Source: Streptomyces fulvorobeus (GTDB taxonomy: Bacteria > Actinomycetota > Actinomycetes > Streptomycetales > Streptomycetaceae). From it: a stretch of 64,000 bases of DNA. Shown here one piece after another: positions 1-8,270 of this stretch. The notes beneath the pieces were generated by a model. That model saw only the letters and a list, made by a program, of their open reading frames with translations, made no database searches and had not been told where the DNA came from. How positions within the stretch are numbered: position 1 is the first letter of the stretch; every line of letters starts with the position of its first letter. Both the position numbers and the translations under genes were made by a program. Where the stretch lies: positions 6,014,001-6,078,000 of the forward strand of contig NZ_BLWC01000001.1 in assembly GCF_013167895.1 (NCBI RefSeq), in the 5' to 3' direction.

Positions 1-287
1 GGCCGCGTCCCCTCGGTGTCCGAGTCGATGACGGGCGCGGTGTACAGACCTTGGACCCGCTGCGCCGCCTTCACCTCCTGCTGGAAGCGGCGCCGGAACT
101 CGGGGTCCTCGCTGAACTCCGGCCGGATCACCTTCAGGGCGATGGGGCGGCCGCCCGGCGTGTACGAGAGGTACACCTTGCCCATCCCGCCCGTGCCGAG
201 TACCGCCGCGAGGGCGTAGCCGCCCACCACGGTGGGGTCGTCCGCTTCGAGTGGCTGGAAAAGGTCGGCCGAAGGTGTACTGCTCAT
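1..287 (-). CDS. Serine/threonine protein kinase, N-terminal part (cut by window edge)
   Basis: Read on the minus strand from ATG at 287, this gives the start of a Hanks-type kinase. The glycine-rich loop (LGTGGMGKVYLSY) is at about residues 30-42, and the invariant lysine stands in the following segment (PIALKVIRPEF). The fragment then runs into the alpha-C helix region, with FRRRFQQEVKAA, and continues off the left edge after about 95 codons. The family phosphorylates Ser/Thr on protein targets; Streptomyces has many such kinases, often membrane-anchored, and the substrate cannot be told from this piece. It is divergent from the GH25 gene at 671, so 288-670 is a two-way promoter region. Confidence 0.9.
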   Translation of the reverse strand, partial: MSSTPSADLFQPLEADDPTVVGGYALAAVLGTGGMGKVYLSYTPGGRPIALKVIRPEFSEDPEFRRRFQQEVKAAQRVQGLYTAPVIDSDTEGTR

Positions 288-612
288 ATGGAACCATCCC
301 CCTGCTAGCGGTGATCCGGGGCTTGCCGGCGCCTCGAAGTCGATCGCGAGCGTACCGAAGATCCGCCCCGCCCAAGCCGCCCGGAGAGGGCCGCGCCCCA
401 GGTGCGGGAACGCCGCGACGCATCGCCAGCCGTTTCGTACGAGGGCCTGCCGCGCCCGTACCGTCCCCTGCAATCGGGCGTCCGGCATCCTTCAGCGCTG
501 AAAGTTTCTGCCAATCCGACGCGTCGGCGCAGCTAGCGGGTGGCGCCACAGGTCTACGCCATGATGCCTCTTTACGCCCCTCGCTACTCGTGTCTTACTC
601 ATGTCGTGTCCA

Positions 613-635
613 TGGCATCCGATTATCGGATGCCA
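613..635. promoter_or_regulatory. 23-bp perfect palindrome in the GH25 promoter
   Basis: Arms TGGCATCCGAT and its exact complement flank a single central T. It ends 35 bp before the GH25 start codon, where a repressor would block transcription. The odd length with one central base fits a dimeric regulator site such as a GntR-type operator; the cognate regulator is not identified. The rest of the 288-670 gap shows no gene. Confidence 0.55.
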
Positions 636-670
636 GTCGCTCGCTCCCCCCAACGTGCCCGGAGGCAGCT

Positions 671-1552
671 ATGCCCGCGTACAGTTCTCCGATCCGCCGA
701 CTCGTCAGACCCAGAGGCGCCCTGCTCGCCGGTGTCCTGGGCAGCGTCGCCGCGCTGCTCGTGACAGCCGCCGGTCCGGCCGCCGCCGCGCCGCCCGGAC
801 CCGACCGGCCGGTCCAGCCCGGACAGGCGTGGATGGGTGCCGGAACCCGTATCGAGCAGGGCCCGCCGCCCTCGGCGGGCGGGGAGGTGTCCACGATGGA
901 CACCAGCGGTGTCCAGGGCATCGACGTCTCCCACTGGCAGGGCGCCATCAACTGGGGCTCGGTGAGGGCCGCGGGCATCGACTTCGCCTACATGAAGGCC
1001 ACCGAAGGCACCAGCTTCAAGGACAGCCGCTTCAGCGCTAACTACACCGGCTCCTACAACGCCGGTCTCATCCGGGGCGCGTACCACTTCGCCCGCCCGG
1101 ACGCCTCGAACGGGGCGACGCAGGCCAACTACTTCGCGAGCAGCGGCGGAGGGTGGTCGCAGGACGGCAAGACCCTCCCCGGTGTCCTGGACATCGAGCA
1201 CAACCCGTCGGGCGCCATGTGCTACGGCCTCTCCACGACGCAGATGCGCACGTGGGTCAACGACTTCTACAACACGTACAAGGCGCGCACGACCCGGGAC
1301 GTCGTCATCTACACGACAGCGAGCTGGTGGAACACCTGCACCGGGAACTGGACCGGCATGTCCACCAAGTCCCCTCTCTGGATCGCGCACTGGGGCACCG
1401 CCAGCCCCAACATCCCCAGTGGTTTCCCGACGTGGACGATCTGGCAGTACTCGGCCACCGGCCGGGTCAGCGGCGTCTCCGGTGACGTGGACCGCAACAA
1501 GTTCAACGGCACCCTCTCCCGCCTCGTGGCCCTCGCCAACAACACGGCCTAG
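671..1552 (+). CDS. Secreted GH25 N-acetylmuramidase (cellosyl/mutanolysin-like lysozyme)
   Basis: The 293-residue product hydrolyses the MurNAc-GlcNAc beta-1,4 bond of peptidoglycan outside the cell. ATG 671 is chosen because GGAGG at 661-665 precedes it and a signal peptide follows (Arg-rich start, hydrophobic 17-40, Ala-rich cleavage region near 40). The single GH25 domain fills about residues 78-293. It carries GIDVSHWQ (83-90, Asp85) and DIEHN (174-178, Asp174 and Glu176), with the same spacing as the catalytic Asp9/Asp98/Glu100 of Streptomyces cellosyl. From memory it is very similar to the S. globisporus mutanolysin and S. coelicolor cellosyl enzymes along the whole domain. There is no separate wall-binding domain. 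The next gene is also a peptidoglycan hydrolase. Confidence 0.95.
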   Translation: MPAYSSPIRRLVRPRGALLAGVLGSVAALLVTAAGPAAAAPPGPDRPVQPGQAWMGAGTRIEQGPPPSAGGEVSTMDTSGVQGIDVSHWQGAINWGSVRAAGIDFAYMKATEGTSFKDSRFSANYTGSYNAGLIRGAYHFARPDASNGATQANYFASSGGGWSQDGKTLPGVLDIEHNPSGAMCYGLSTTQMRTWVNDFYNTYKARTTRDVVIYTTASWWNTCTGNWTGMSTKSPLWIAHWGTASPNIPSGFPTWTIWQYSATGRVSGVSGDVDRNKFNGTLSRLVALANNTA

Positions 1553-1636
1553 GGTCTCGCGCCCGGATCAGGCCGGACCCGCGCGAGCCCGGCACGATCC
1601 GGACCACAGGCCCCTGGCTCGGGCTCGTTCCCGCGG

Positions 1637-1672
1637 CGGCCGGGTGAGTCCGTACGAGGGCTCACCCGGCCG
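1637..1672 (+). terminator. Hairpin terminator after GH25 gene
   Basis: A perfect 12-bp stem (CGGCCGGGTGAG and complement) with a 12-nt loop lies 85 bp after the GH25 stop. There is no T tract, as is usual in Streptomyces. It separates the GH25 gene from the amidase at 1780. Confidence 0.7.
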
Positions 1673-1779
1673 TAAGGGTCCGGCGCGCGCCGCACCGCCA
1701 CCGCCTCCCGCCGGCCACTCGCCGAGCCCCCGGCCGCTGCCGCCGTACGGCCGGAACGACCGCAGACCAGGAGTCCGCC

Positions 1780-2427
1780 GTGAACCGTCCGAAACTGACC
1801 CGCCGCCACGTCCTGCTCGCCGGAACCGGAGGGCTGGCCGCTGCCGCGTTACCGGGCACCGCCCACGCCGCGCGTGCGGTCGAACCGGATATCGACAGCA
1901 CCCTCCAGTGGAACGCCCGCCCGCCCCGCAGCCCGGTGAGCCTGGTGGCGAAGCGGCCGAACAAGATCATCGTGCATCACACGGTCAGCGCGAACACCTC
2001 GGACTTCTCCCGGGCCCAGGCACACGCGCACGCGCACTGGGTCCAGGACTTGCACATGGACAAGAACGGGTGGATCGACAGCGGATACCACTTCCTCGTC
2101 AGCCGGGGCGGCTGGATCACCGAGGCGCGGCACCGCAGTCTCAGCACGTTGCAGGGCGGCACCACCTTCCCGCTGGCCTCCCACACGTCCGGACAGAACG
2201 AGCAGGCCATCGGCATCGCCAACGAAGGCGCCTACCACGACGGCGCTCAGCCCCCGCAGGCCCAGTGGGACGTGCTGGTGGTGCTCTGCGCGTACGTCTG
2301 TCAGCAGTACGGCGTGGCGCCGAGCCGCATATACGGCCACAAGGACTTCGGCACCACGCTCTGCCCGGGAGTCCTGCACGACAGGCTGCCGCAACTGCGC
2401 AGCCAGGTGGCGGCGAGCATGGGCTGA
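1780..2427 (+). CDS. Tat-exported N-acetylmuramoyl-L-alanine amidase (PGRP/Amidase_2)
   Basis: The 215-residue enzyme should cut the bond between MurNAc and the peptide stem. GTG 1780 follows the ribosome site CAGGAG. The leader has the twin-arginine motif TRRHVLLAG (residues 7-15), a hydrophobic stretch and a probable cleavage after AHA30. The amidase fold spans about 41-215. Likely zinc ligands are His66 in IIVHHTVS, His187 in YGHKDF and Cys195 in LCPG, the His-His-Cys set of the T7 lysozyme/PGRP family. It has no wall-binding repeats. The HMDKNGW segment is shared with the larger amidase at 41505, so the two are paralogues. Confidence 0.9.
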   Translation: MNRPKLTRRHVLLAGTGGLAAAALPGTAHAARAVEPDIDSTLQWNARPPRSPVSLVAKRPNKIIVHHTVSANTSDFSRAQAHAHAHWVQDLHMDKNGWIDSGYHFLVSRGGWITEARHRSLSTLQGGTTFPLASHTSGQNEQAIGIANEGAYHDGAQPPQAQWDVLVVLCAYVCQQYGVAPSRIYGHKDFGTTLCPGVLHDRLPQLRSQVAASMG

Positions 2428-2458
2428 GGAGTACCGGGGCCCGGCCCTTTTCAGCCGC

Positions 2459-2905
2459 TCAGGCCCGTGCGGCGAATTCGTACAGATCGAGCAGCCGGCC
2501 GCGGGTCGCGTGCAGCCGGCGGGTCAGCACCCTGCCGACCCACTGACTGACCGCGAATCCGAACGCGGGGTCCGACTGGCACAACGACCGCACCTGGGAA
2601 GCGTCGAATTCATGGGCGCGGACCGGACTGAGCGTTTCGGCTCCCAGTTCCCACTCGAAGGGAGGGAAGAGCCAGGAAACGCCGACCAGCTCTCCGGAAC
2701 CGAGCGTCTCTATTTCCGCTCGGCGTCGCTGAGGAAGCTGTGCGTCGAGAGTCACCGCGCCGGTCTTGAGAATCCAGAAGCGGTCGGCCGCGGTGTGTTC
2801 CACGAAAAGCCGCTGCGCGGCCGGGAACCGGACATCATTTCCCAGGCTCAGAAGATGTTCACGGTGCGCGGAGGGCAGGGAGGTGATCTTCAGGGTGCTG
2901 GTCAT
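2459..2905 (-). CDS. Cyclic-nucleotide-binding-domain protein (Crp-like sensor without HTH)
   Basis: The 148-residue protein starts at ATG 2905 after GGAGGAG. It matches the cNMP-binding beta-roll: RLFVEHTAADRFWILKTGAV (about 33-52), then the phosphate-cassette-like stretch LGSGELVGVSWLFPP. The usual Arg of the cassette is not evident, so it may bind something other than cAMP. No DNA-binding helix-turn-helix follows, and the chain ends in a helix, so this is a single-domain sensor or partner protein. It is convergent with the amidase at 1780. Confidence 0.75.
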   Translation of the reverse strand: MTSTLKITSLPSAHREHLLSLGNDVRFPAAQRLFVEHTAADRFWILKTGAVTLDAQLPQRRRAEIETLGSGELVGVSWLFPPFEWELGAETLSPVRAHEFDASQVRSLCQSDPAFGFAVSQWVGRVLTRRLHATRGRLLDLYEFAARA

Positions 2906-3041
2906 CGGAGTACTCCTCCGAGGAACGGCTCTCCGGGGGAGGGCGCGGGACGGATGACTGCCGGCCTTTCGTAGAGAAGTCTTCCCCGCCCCGCGAAAAG
3001 TACGCGACGCGACCGCGCGCTCCCGTGCCCGGCAGGAGCCG

Positions 3042-3578
3042 CTACGCCGACGACGCGGCGAGGTGCAGTTCCGCCGCGTCCACCGCGTCCCGAACCGTCG
3101 TCCGGCCGAGCAGCACGCACAGGGTGTACGCCGCGTCGTCCAGGGCCTGGCGTGCGCTCCTGTCGGAGGGGGCGGCGGCCAGCAGAGCCTGGCGCTTGCG
3201 GAACTCGGTCAGCACCTGTTCGGTCCGGGCGCGGCTCGGCAGCAGGGCCACGCCCCGCACGGCGTCGGAGGGGAGCGCGGGCGTGCGGGCCGCCTCCATC
3301 GCCCCGCGGAGCGCCCGTTCCACATGGGCCGGAACCGGTGCGCCGCGCGAGCCCGCCACCATCGCGGCGGCCATGGCCGCCGGGGTGAGATGCGCGGTCT
3401 CCGCCGCGACGGCCAGGACCCGCTTCGCGTCGCGTCTCGCGCACGGGGTCATCGCCATGATCATTCCGATCGCCCAGGGCATGGCCGATTCGTCGAGAAC
3501 CGGCTTCCGGACGGGTTCCGTCGTCACGGGCGTGGATGCCCCACCGGATTCGGATCGCTGTTCGGCGTACGTGGACAT
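3042..3578 (-). CDS. ANTAR-like / DUF5133-like putative regulator
   Basis: The 178-residue product is read from the ATG at 3578, with GAAGGG about 11 bases upstream; an ATG four codons earlier (3590) lacks room for a ribosome site. Residues about 28-75 (AIGMIMAMTPCARRDAKRVL) resemble the three-helix ANTAR fold that binds nascent RNA hairpins. The C-terminus (DAAYTLCVLLGRTTVRDAVDAA) resembles the DUF5133 region that in Streptomyces often follows ANTAR-like segments. Both assignments are from memory of the families and are tentative. The 523-bp gap upstream holds no other gene. Confidence 0.55.
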   Translation of the reverse strand: MSTYAEQRSESGGASTPVTTEPVRKPVLDESAMPWAIGMIMAMTPCARRDAKRVLAVAAETAHLTPAAMAAAMVAGSRGAPVPAHVERALRGAMEAARTPALPSDAVRGVALLPSRARTEQVLTEFRKRQALLAAAPSDRSARQALDDAAYTLCVLLGRTTVRDAVDAAELHLAASSA

Positions 3579-3965
3579 GGAGGAGGCCATCCCTTCGAAG
3601 GCGGGCGGTGAAGATTCGGTGCGGTGCGGAAAACATGCCCGCCGTGCGGGAGGCCGGTTCACCCTCGCGCAACTCCCTCTGGGCCATTGGATTATTGCCC
3701 GTTTGAGCGGACAACGAATCAACCGCGCCGGTTCGGAGGTTTTCCCTTTCCTTGAACCCCCCTCCGGGCGGAAAGATCACGGAGTGCTCAGGATGTGGAT
3801 CGGACCATTATCAGAACCGTTTCTTTGGTGATCGGATGTCCATGGGATGTCAATAATCCCAGGAGTGCCCAGGAGCCTCAGGGGGCGTCGGCGCGTTGCC
3901 CTGGCTCCCGGGCGTGAGTGCTCCCGGTCGGGACGTGACCTCGCAAGTTCGACGTTCGTCTATGT

Positions 3966-4022
3966 TGACAGCCGTCGATGTCAGTGGCAGGCTCCAGATA
4001 CCGCAAGACATTGATGACTGTC
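3966..4022. promoter_or_regulatory. Two phased dyads upstream of the flavoprotein gene
   Basis: TGACA-N8-TGTCA (3966-3983) and GACA-N8-TGTC (4007-4022) have the same 8-bp spacer. Their centres are 40 bp apart, close to four helical turns. They lie 80-136 bp before the flavoprotein start, in a gap (3579-4101) that shows no gene and has a short hairpin at about 3854-3870. They may be paired operator sites; the regulator is unknown. Confidence 0.4.
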
Positions 4023-4101
4023 GAAGCAGCCCAGTAGGATCGTCGCGATCCGGCCCGTTCCGCTCCGGCAGACATCGCCCCGCGCCGAGGAGACCCCTGT
4101 C

Positions 4102-5450
4102 ATGAGCGAGAACCAGCTTCCTGTCGTTGTCATCGGTGCCGGCCCGGCCGGTCTGGCCGCGGCCGCGCACCTCACCGAACGCGGAATCGAGCCGCTGGTC
4201 CTCGAAGCAGGGGCCGCCGCCGGCAGCGCGGTACGGGAGTGGGGGCACGTACGGCTGTTCTCCACCTGGTCCGAGGTCATCGACCCGGCCGCCGAGAAGC
4301 TGCTGGCACCCACCGGCTGGTCCGCGCCCGACGGGGCGGCCTACCCCTCGGGCGCGGACTGGGCCGAGCGCTACCTCCAGCCGCTCGCCGACGTCCTGGG
4401 CGACAAGGTCCGCTACGGCGCCACCGTGAGCGGCGTCTCCCGCCTCGGCCGCGACAGGGTCGTGGACGCGGGCCGTGAGCGGCAGCCCTTCAGCGTGCAC
4501 ATCGAGTCGGCGGACGGTTCCGGGGAGCGGATCACCGCCCGTGCCGTCATCGACGCGTCCGGCACCTGGTCCACCCCCGGCCCCATCGGCGGCGACGGGC
4601 TCCCGGCACTCGGCGAGAAGGCGGCGGCGGGCCGTGTGTCGTACCGGATTCCGGACCTCAGGAACCCGGCCGTGCGGGCCCGGTACGCGGGCAGGCGCAC
4701 CGCGGTCATCGGCTCCGGCGCCTCGGCCTTCACCACGCTCGCCGCCCTGGCCGGCCTCGCCAGGAAGGAAGGCGGCACCCACGCGGTGTGGGTGCTGCGC
4801 CGTGGTGTCACCGGCTCCACCTTCGGCGGCGGCACCGCCGACCAGCTGCCCGCCCGCGGCGCCCTCGGCCTCGCGGCCAAGGCGGCCGTCGACGACGGCC
4901 ACGCCGACGCGGTCACCGGCTTCCGTACCGCGGCCGTGGAGGAGGCGGGCGGGCAGCTGGTCCTGGTCGCCGAGGACGCACGCCGCCTGGACCCGGTCGA
5001 CGAGATCATCGTCCTCACCGGACTCCGCCCCGACCTCTCGTTCCTCGCCGAACTCCGCCTCGGCCTCGACGAACGCCTTCAGGCGCCCACCGGCCTCGCG
5101 CCGCTCATCGACCCGAACCAGCACTCGTGCGGCACGGTCTACCCGCACGGCGTCAACGAGCTGTCCCACCCGGAGAAGGGCGTCTACCTCGTCGGCATGA
5201 AGTCCTACGGCCGGGCGCCGACCTTCCTGGCCATGACCGGATACGAGCAGGTCCGCTCCATCGCCGCGGCACTCGCCGGAGACCGGGAAGCCGCCGAACG
5301 CGTCGAACTCGTCCTGCCCGAGACAGGGGTCTGCGGCGGCGCCGGCCTCTTCGACGAGCCCGAGACAGCCCCGGACTCCGGCGGCTGCTGCACCGCCCCC
5401 GCCACGGTTCAGCTCGGTACCGGCGGCCCGGCCCCACCGGCGGCTGCTGA
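4102..5450 (+). CDS. FAD/NAD(P)-dependent oxidoreductase (ArsO-type flavoprotein); stop lost by one-base deficit
   Basis: The reading frame opens at ATG 4102 with an FAD-binding Rossmann motif (VVVIGAGPAGLAAA, 8-21) and has a second dinucleotide motif (AVIGSGASAF, about 200-209), the two-domain layout of flavin monooxygenases and thioredoxin-reductase-like enzymes. The C-terminus carries TGVCGG and then GGCC, cysteines reminiscent of flavoproteins in actinobacterial arsenic clusters; substrate is not shown. As written, the frame has no stop until 6675, running through the MFS gene in the wrong frame. One extra C in the run at 5432-5435 would end the protein at TGA 5448-5450 (449 residues), five bases before the MFS start, a normal coupled junction. 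I therefore give 5450 as the likely end. Confidence 0.7.
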
Positions 5451-5455
5451 CGCAG

Positions 5456-6664
5456 GTGCGAGCCGACCAGACCCGTGCGGCCGCGACCAGGACGGGGGTC
5501 CGGTCGCGGCCGCACGCCGCCCTGCCCGCCCTGTGCGTCACCCAGATCACCAGCTGGGGCGCCGTCTACTACGCGTTCCCCGTCCTCAACTCCCGTATCA
5601 CCGCCGATACCGGCTGGTCCCCGGCCCTCACCACCGCGGCGTTCTCCGCCGCCCTGCTCGTCTCGGCGGTGTTCGGCATACCCGTCGGACGCATCCTGGA
5701 CCGCAGAGGCCCACGCGCCGTGATGACCACAGGATCGGTGCTCGGAACCCTGGCCCTCCTGCTCATCGCCACCGCACCTGGCCTGGTCTGGTTCACGGTC
5801 GGCTGGCTGCTCGCCGGGGTCGCCATGGCCACCACCTTCTACCCGCCCGCGTTCGCCGCTCTCACCCGGTGGTGGGGGCCCGACCGCGTCCGTGCCCTGA
5901 CCGTCCTCACCCTCGCGGGCGGCCTGGCGAGTACCGTCTTCGCCCCCCTCACCGCCGCGCTCGCCGCGCACCTCAGCTGGCGTGCCACCTATCTCGTTCT
6001 CGCCGTGATCCTCGCCGCCGTCACGATTCCGGCTCACGCGCTCGCCCTGCGCGCACCATGGCCACCCGCCGAGCCGGCACCGGGGCCGGCAGGCGGTACA
6101 CCGGTGGCCCGCAGCCGTCCGTTCCTGCTGCTCGCCGCCGCCTTCACCCTGTCCGGCTTCGCCATGTACGCGGTCGTCATCAGCCTTGTCCCCCTCCTCC
6201 AGGAACGCGGCGCGAGCACCACCGCGGCAGCCTGGGCCCTCGGCCTCGGCGGTGCGGGCCAGACCCTCGGCCGCACTCTGTACGCCTCGTTCGCCGCCCG
6301 CACCTCCGTGACGGTCCGCACCGCGACCCTCATCTCCCTCGGCGGCGCCACGACAGCCGGGCTCGCCCTCGTCCCCGGACCCGTCCCGCTGCTCGTGGCG
6401 CTCTCCGTCCTCGCCGGAGTCGTACGGGGCAATCTCACCCTCCTCCAGGCCACCGCGGTCACCGACCGCTGGGGCACGACGCACTACGCGCGCCTCTCGG
6501 CCCTCCTCACCGCCCCGGCCGCCCTCGCCGCCGCCCTCGCGCCCTGGGCGGGCGCCGTCCTGTCCGGCCCTCTCGGCGGATACGACGCCCTGTTCCTCGC
6601 CCTGGCCGTGAGCTCGCTGGCAGCCGCGACCCTGGCGGCCCTGGCTCCGCCCGCGCGACAATGA
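5456..6664 (+). CDS. MFS transporter, 12-TM type
   Basis: The 402-residue protein from GTG 5456 has about 12 hydrophobic segments. The MFS signature between TM2 and TM3 is GRILDRRGPRAVM (about 73-85). The early segment ITSWGAVYYAFPVLN is typical of a subgroup of proton-driven exporters. There is no strong ribosome site; translation probably depends on coupling to the flavoprotein that should end at 5450. Co-expression suggests it exports a substrate or product of that flavoenzyme; in actinobacterial metal clusters such pairs are seen with arsenicals, but nothing here proves it. Confidence 0.85.
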   Translation: MRADQTRAAATRTGVRSRPHAALPALCVTQITSWGAVYYAFPVLNSRITADTGWSPALTTAAFSAALLVSAVFGIPVGRILDRRGPRAVMTTGSVLGTLALLLIATAPGLVWFTVGWLLAGVAMATTFYPPAFAALTRWWGPDRVRALTVLTLAGGLASTVFAPLTAALAAHLSWRATYLVLAVILAAVTIPAHALALRAPWPPAEPAPGPAGGTPVARSRPFLLLAAAFTLSGFAMYAVVISLVPLLQERGASTTAAAWALGLGGAGQTLGRTLYASFAARTSVTVRTATLISLGGATTAGLALVPGPVPLLVALSVLAGVVRGNLTLLQATAVTDRWGTTHYARLSALLTAPAALAAALAPWAGAVLSGPLGGYDALFLALAVSSLAAATLAALAPPARQ

Positions 6665-6690
6665 GCCCACCATGACCGAAGGGGTGTGCG

Positions 6691-7341
6691 ATGGGCAGAG
6701 CGCGGGGGTGGGGACCGGTGGCGGTCGCGCTGCTGGTGGCGGGGGCGGTCGGATGCTCCGGTGCCGCGGACGGCGAGAGCGGGAACAGGAAGGAGATCCG
6801 GGGTCACAGCGAGCATCGCTGGACCAGTGAGCCCTGCGAACTCCTCGAACGGGAGCCGCTCGTCGAGGGCTACGAGGTGGGGAGCACCACCAATTCGGCC
6901 GATCCGGACGCCCAGGAGGACATCGGCGAGAACGGGGCCCGTCCGCTTTACCAGGTGACAGGCTGCCGCACCGCCGTGTTCGACCCCGACCGGGAACCGT
7001 GGAAGCTCGACACGACGGCTCGGGTGTACGAGGACCTCGAACCGGCTCTTCGCGCGTTCCGGATCAGGAAGGACCTGGACCGGGTGCGCGGCCACAAGCA
7101 GTCCGAACTCGACGACTCGGCCTACTGGTTCCCGGTCGAGGAAGGCGGCCTGCCGGGCCGCACCTTGCTGATGCGGGACGGCAACCTGCTGCTGACCGTG
7201 TCCGCCTACGGGCCGTACGGCAGCAGGAAGGACGAGGTCCAGGAGACGCTGGGGCAGATCGTGGAGAACGCGGCGAAGCTGACCGAGGCCGGGCTGCGGA
7301 CGCATGACGCGTCGGCACCGCCGCCGACGCCTTCCCGGTGA
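6691..7341 (+). CDS. Putative lipoprotein of unknown function
   Basis: ATG 6691 follows GAAGGGG at 6678-6684. The 216-residue chain starts with a lipoprotein signal; the lipobox ends at Cys22 (VAGAVGC). The mature part has two further cysteines (in EPCELLE and TGCRTAV) that could form a disulfide, and a C-terminal Pro/Ser tail. Size and layout resemble secreted actinobacterial DUF3558-like lipoproteins, but I do not recognise the family with confidence. It starts 26 bases after the MFS stop and could share its transcript. Confidence 0.75.
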   Translation: MGRARGWGPVAVALLVAGAVGCSGAADGESGNRKEIRGHSEHRWTSEPCELLEREPLVEGYEVGSTTNSADPDAQEDIGENGARPLYQVTGCRTAVFDPDREPWKLDTTARVYEDLEPALRAFRIRKDLDRVRGHKQSELDDSAYWFPVEEGGLPGRTLLMRDGNLLLTVSAYGPYGSRKDEVQETLGQIVENAAKLTEAGLRTHDASAPPPTPSR

Positions 7342-7424
7342 TGCCCGTACGCGGACACCCTGTCGCGGACGGTGGCTGACAGAATTCCCTACCGCGCCGG
7401 CCGGTCAGGACGGAGACTCGTCCC

Positions 7425-8042
7425 ATGGCTGACATGGACGCTTTCCGCGAAGCGGTCACCGCGTGGGCCGCCGGTGGTCCCGGTGACCCCGCACGCGAGC
7501 TGGCCGGGCTGCTGTCCGTCCGGACCGCCGTGCTGCTCGAAGGGCCGAGTGACGCGGCGGCGGTCGCCGCGCTGGCCGGGAGCCGTGGCCGTGACCTGGA
7601 CGCCGAGGGCGTCTGTGTCATGCCGATGGGCGGGGCGATGAGTGTCGGGCGCTTCGCCCAGCTGCTCGGGCCGCCCGGTCTCGGCCTCCGTCTCACGGGA
7701 CTGTGCGACGAGGCGGAACGCCGCTTCTACACCCGGGGTCTGGAGCGGGCCGGTGCGCCGGCCCACGGGTACTTCGTCTGCACGGCCGATCTGGAGGACG
7801 AGCTCATCCGGGCGCTGGGTGTGACACGCGTGGAGGAACTCGTGGGGGCGCAGGGCGACCTGCGCGCCCTGCAGTCGTTTCTGCGACAGCCCGCACAGCG
7901 GGACCGCACGGCACAGCAGCAGCTACGGCGCTTCCTCGGCACGAAGAAGGGGCGCAAGATCCACTACGGCCGCGTGCTCGTCGAGGCACTCGCGCCCGGC
8001 CGGGTACCGGCCCCGCTCGTCGGCCTCCTCGCTGACCTGTGA
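7425..8042 (+). CDS. Stand-alone TOPRIM-domain protein (OLD-nuclease-like)
   Basis: The 205-residue product starts at ATG 7425, with GGAG about nine bases upstream. Residues 36-50 (AVLLEGPSDAAAVAA) match the TOPRIM beta1-loop-helix with its catalytic Glu. A second acidic patch (FVCTADLEDELIRALG, about 111-126) matches the later TOPRIM acidic motif seen in OLD-family nucleases. The tail RFLGTKKGRKIHYGRVL is basic. OLD nucleases normally have an ABC-type ATPase before TOPRIM; none is present here or beside it. The family occurs in Streptomyces as a TOPRIM nucleotidyl transferase/hydrolase domain protein. Its role is unknown; DNA cleavage is an inference. Confidence 0.7.
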   Translation: MADMDAFREAVTAWAAGGPGDPARELAGLLSVRTAVLLEGPSDAAAVAALAGSRGRDLDAEGVCVMPMGGAMSVGRFAQLLGPPGLGLRLTGLCDEAERRFYTRGLERAGAPAHGYFVCTADLEDELIRALGVTRVEELVGAQGDLRALQSFLRQPAQRDRTAQQQLRRFLGTKKGRKIHYGRVLVEALAPGRVPAPLVGLLADL

Positions 8043-8202
8043 GACGCGGGCGGCGGCGCCCAGGGGCGGATCGCACCGGGAGCATGGAGAACGTCAGGTC
8101 TTCACACGCCGGATGGTGAAGCGCTTCAGTAGATCTGTCAGGCGTTTCAGGAGAGACGAACTCCGTTTGACTAAACCGTGACTGTACTGAACCAGTTTAC
8201 TA

Positions 8203-8214
8203 GACAACGTTGTC
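8203..8214. promoter_or_regulatory. Palindromic operator GACAACGTTGTC before the ROK gene
   Basis: A perfect 12-bp palindrome with central CG, the usual layout of LacI-family operators, lies 56 bp before the ROK start. Just upstream (about 8188-8200) CTGAACCAGTTTAC is a weak match to the CTTWACCGGTT motif found at the mannanase and mannosidase genes. Confidence 0.5.
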
Positions 8215-8270
8215 AGCCGTGTGCAGAGTGTGCTCGACCACGACTCGTGCGGACGGAAGGGCTCAACGCG

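Noticed and set aside
4102..6675. A single 857-residue fusion of flavoprotein and transporter
   Set aside because: After about 5435 the frame is not the MFS frame; the second half is a shadow translation (Arg/Pro/His-rich). The MFS protein lies in the +1 frame from 5456.
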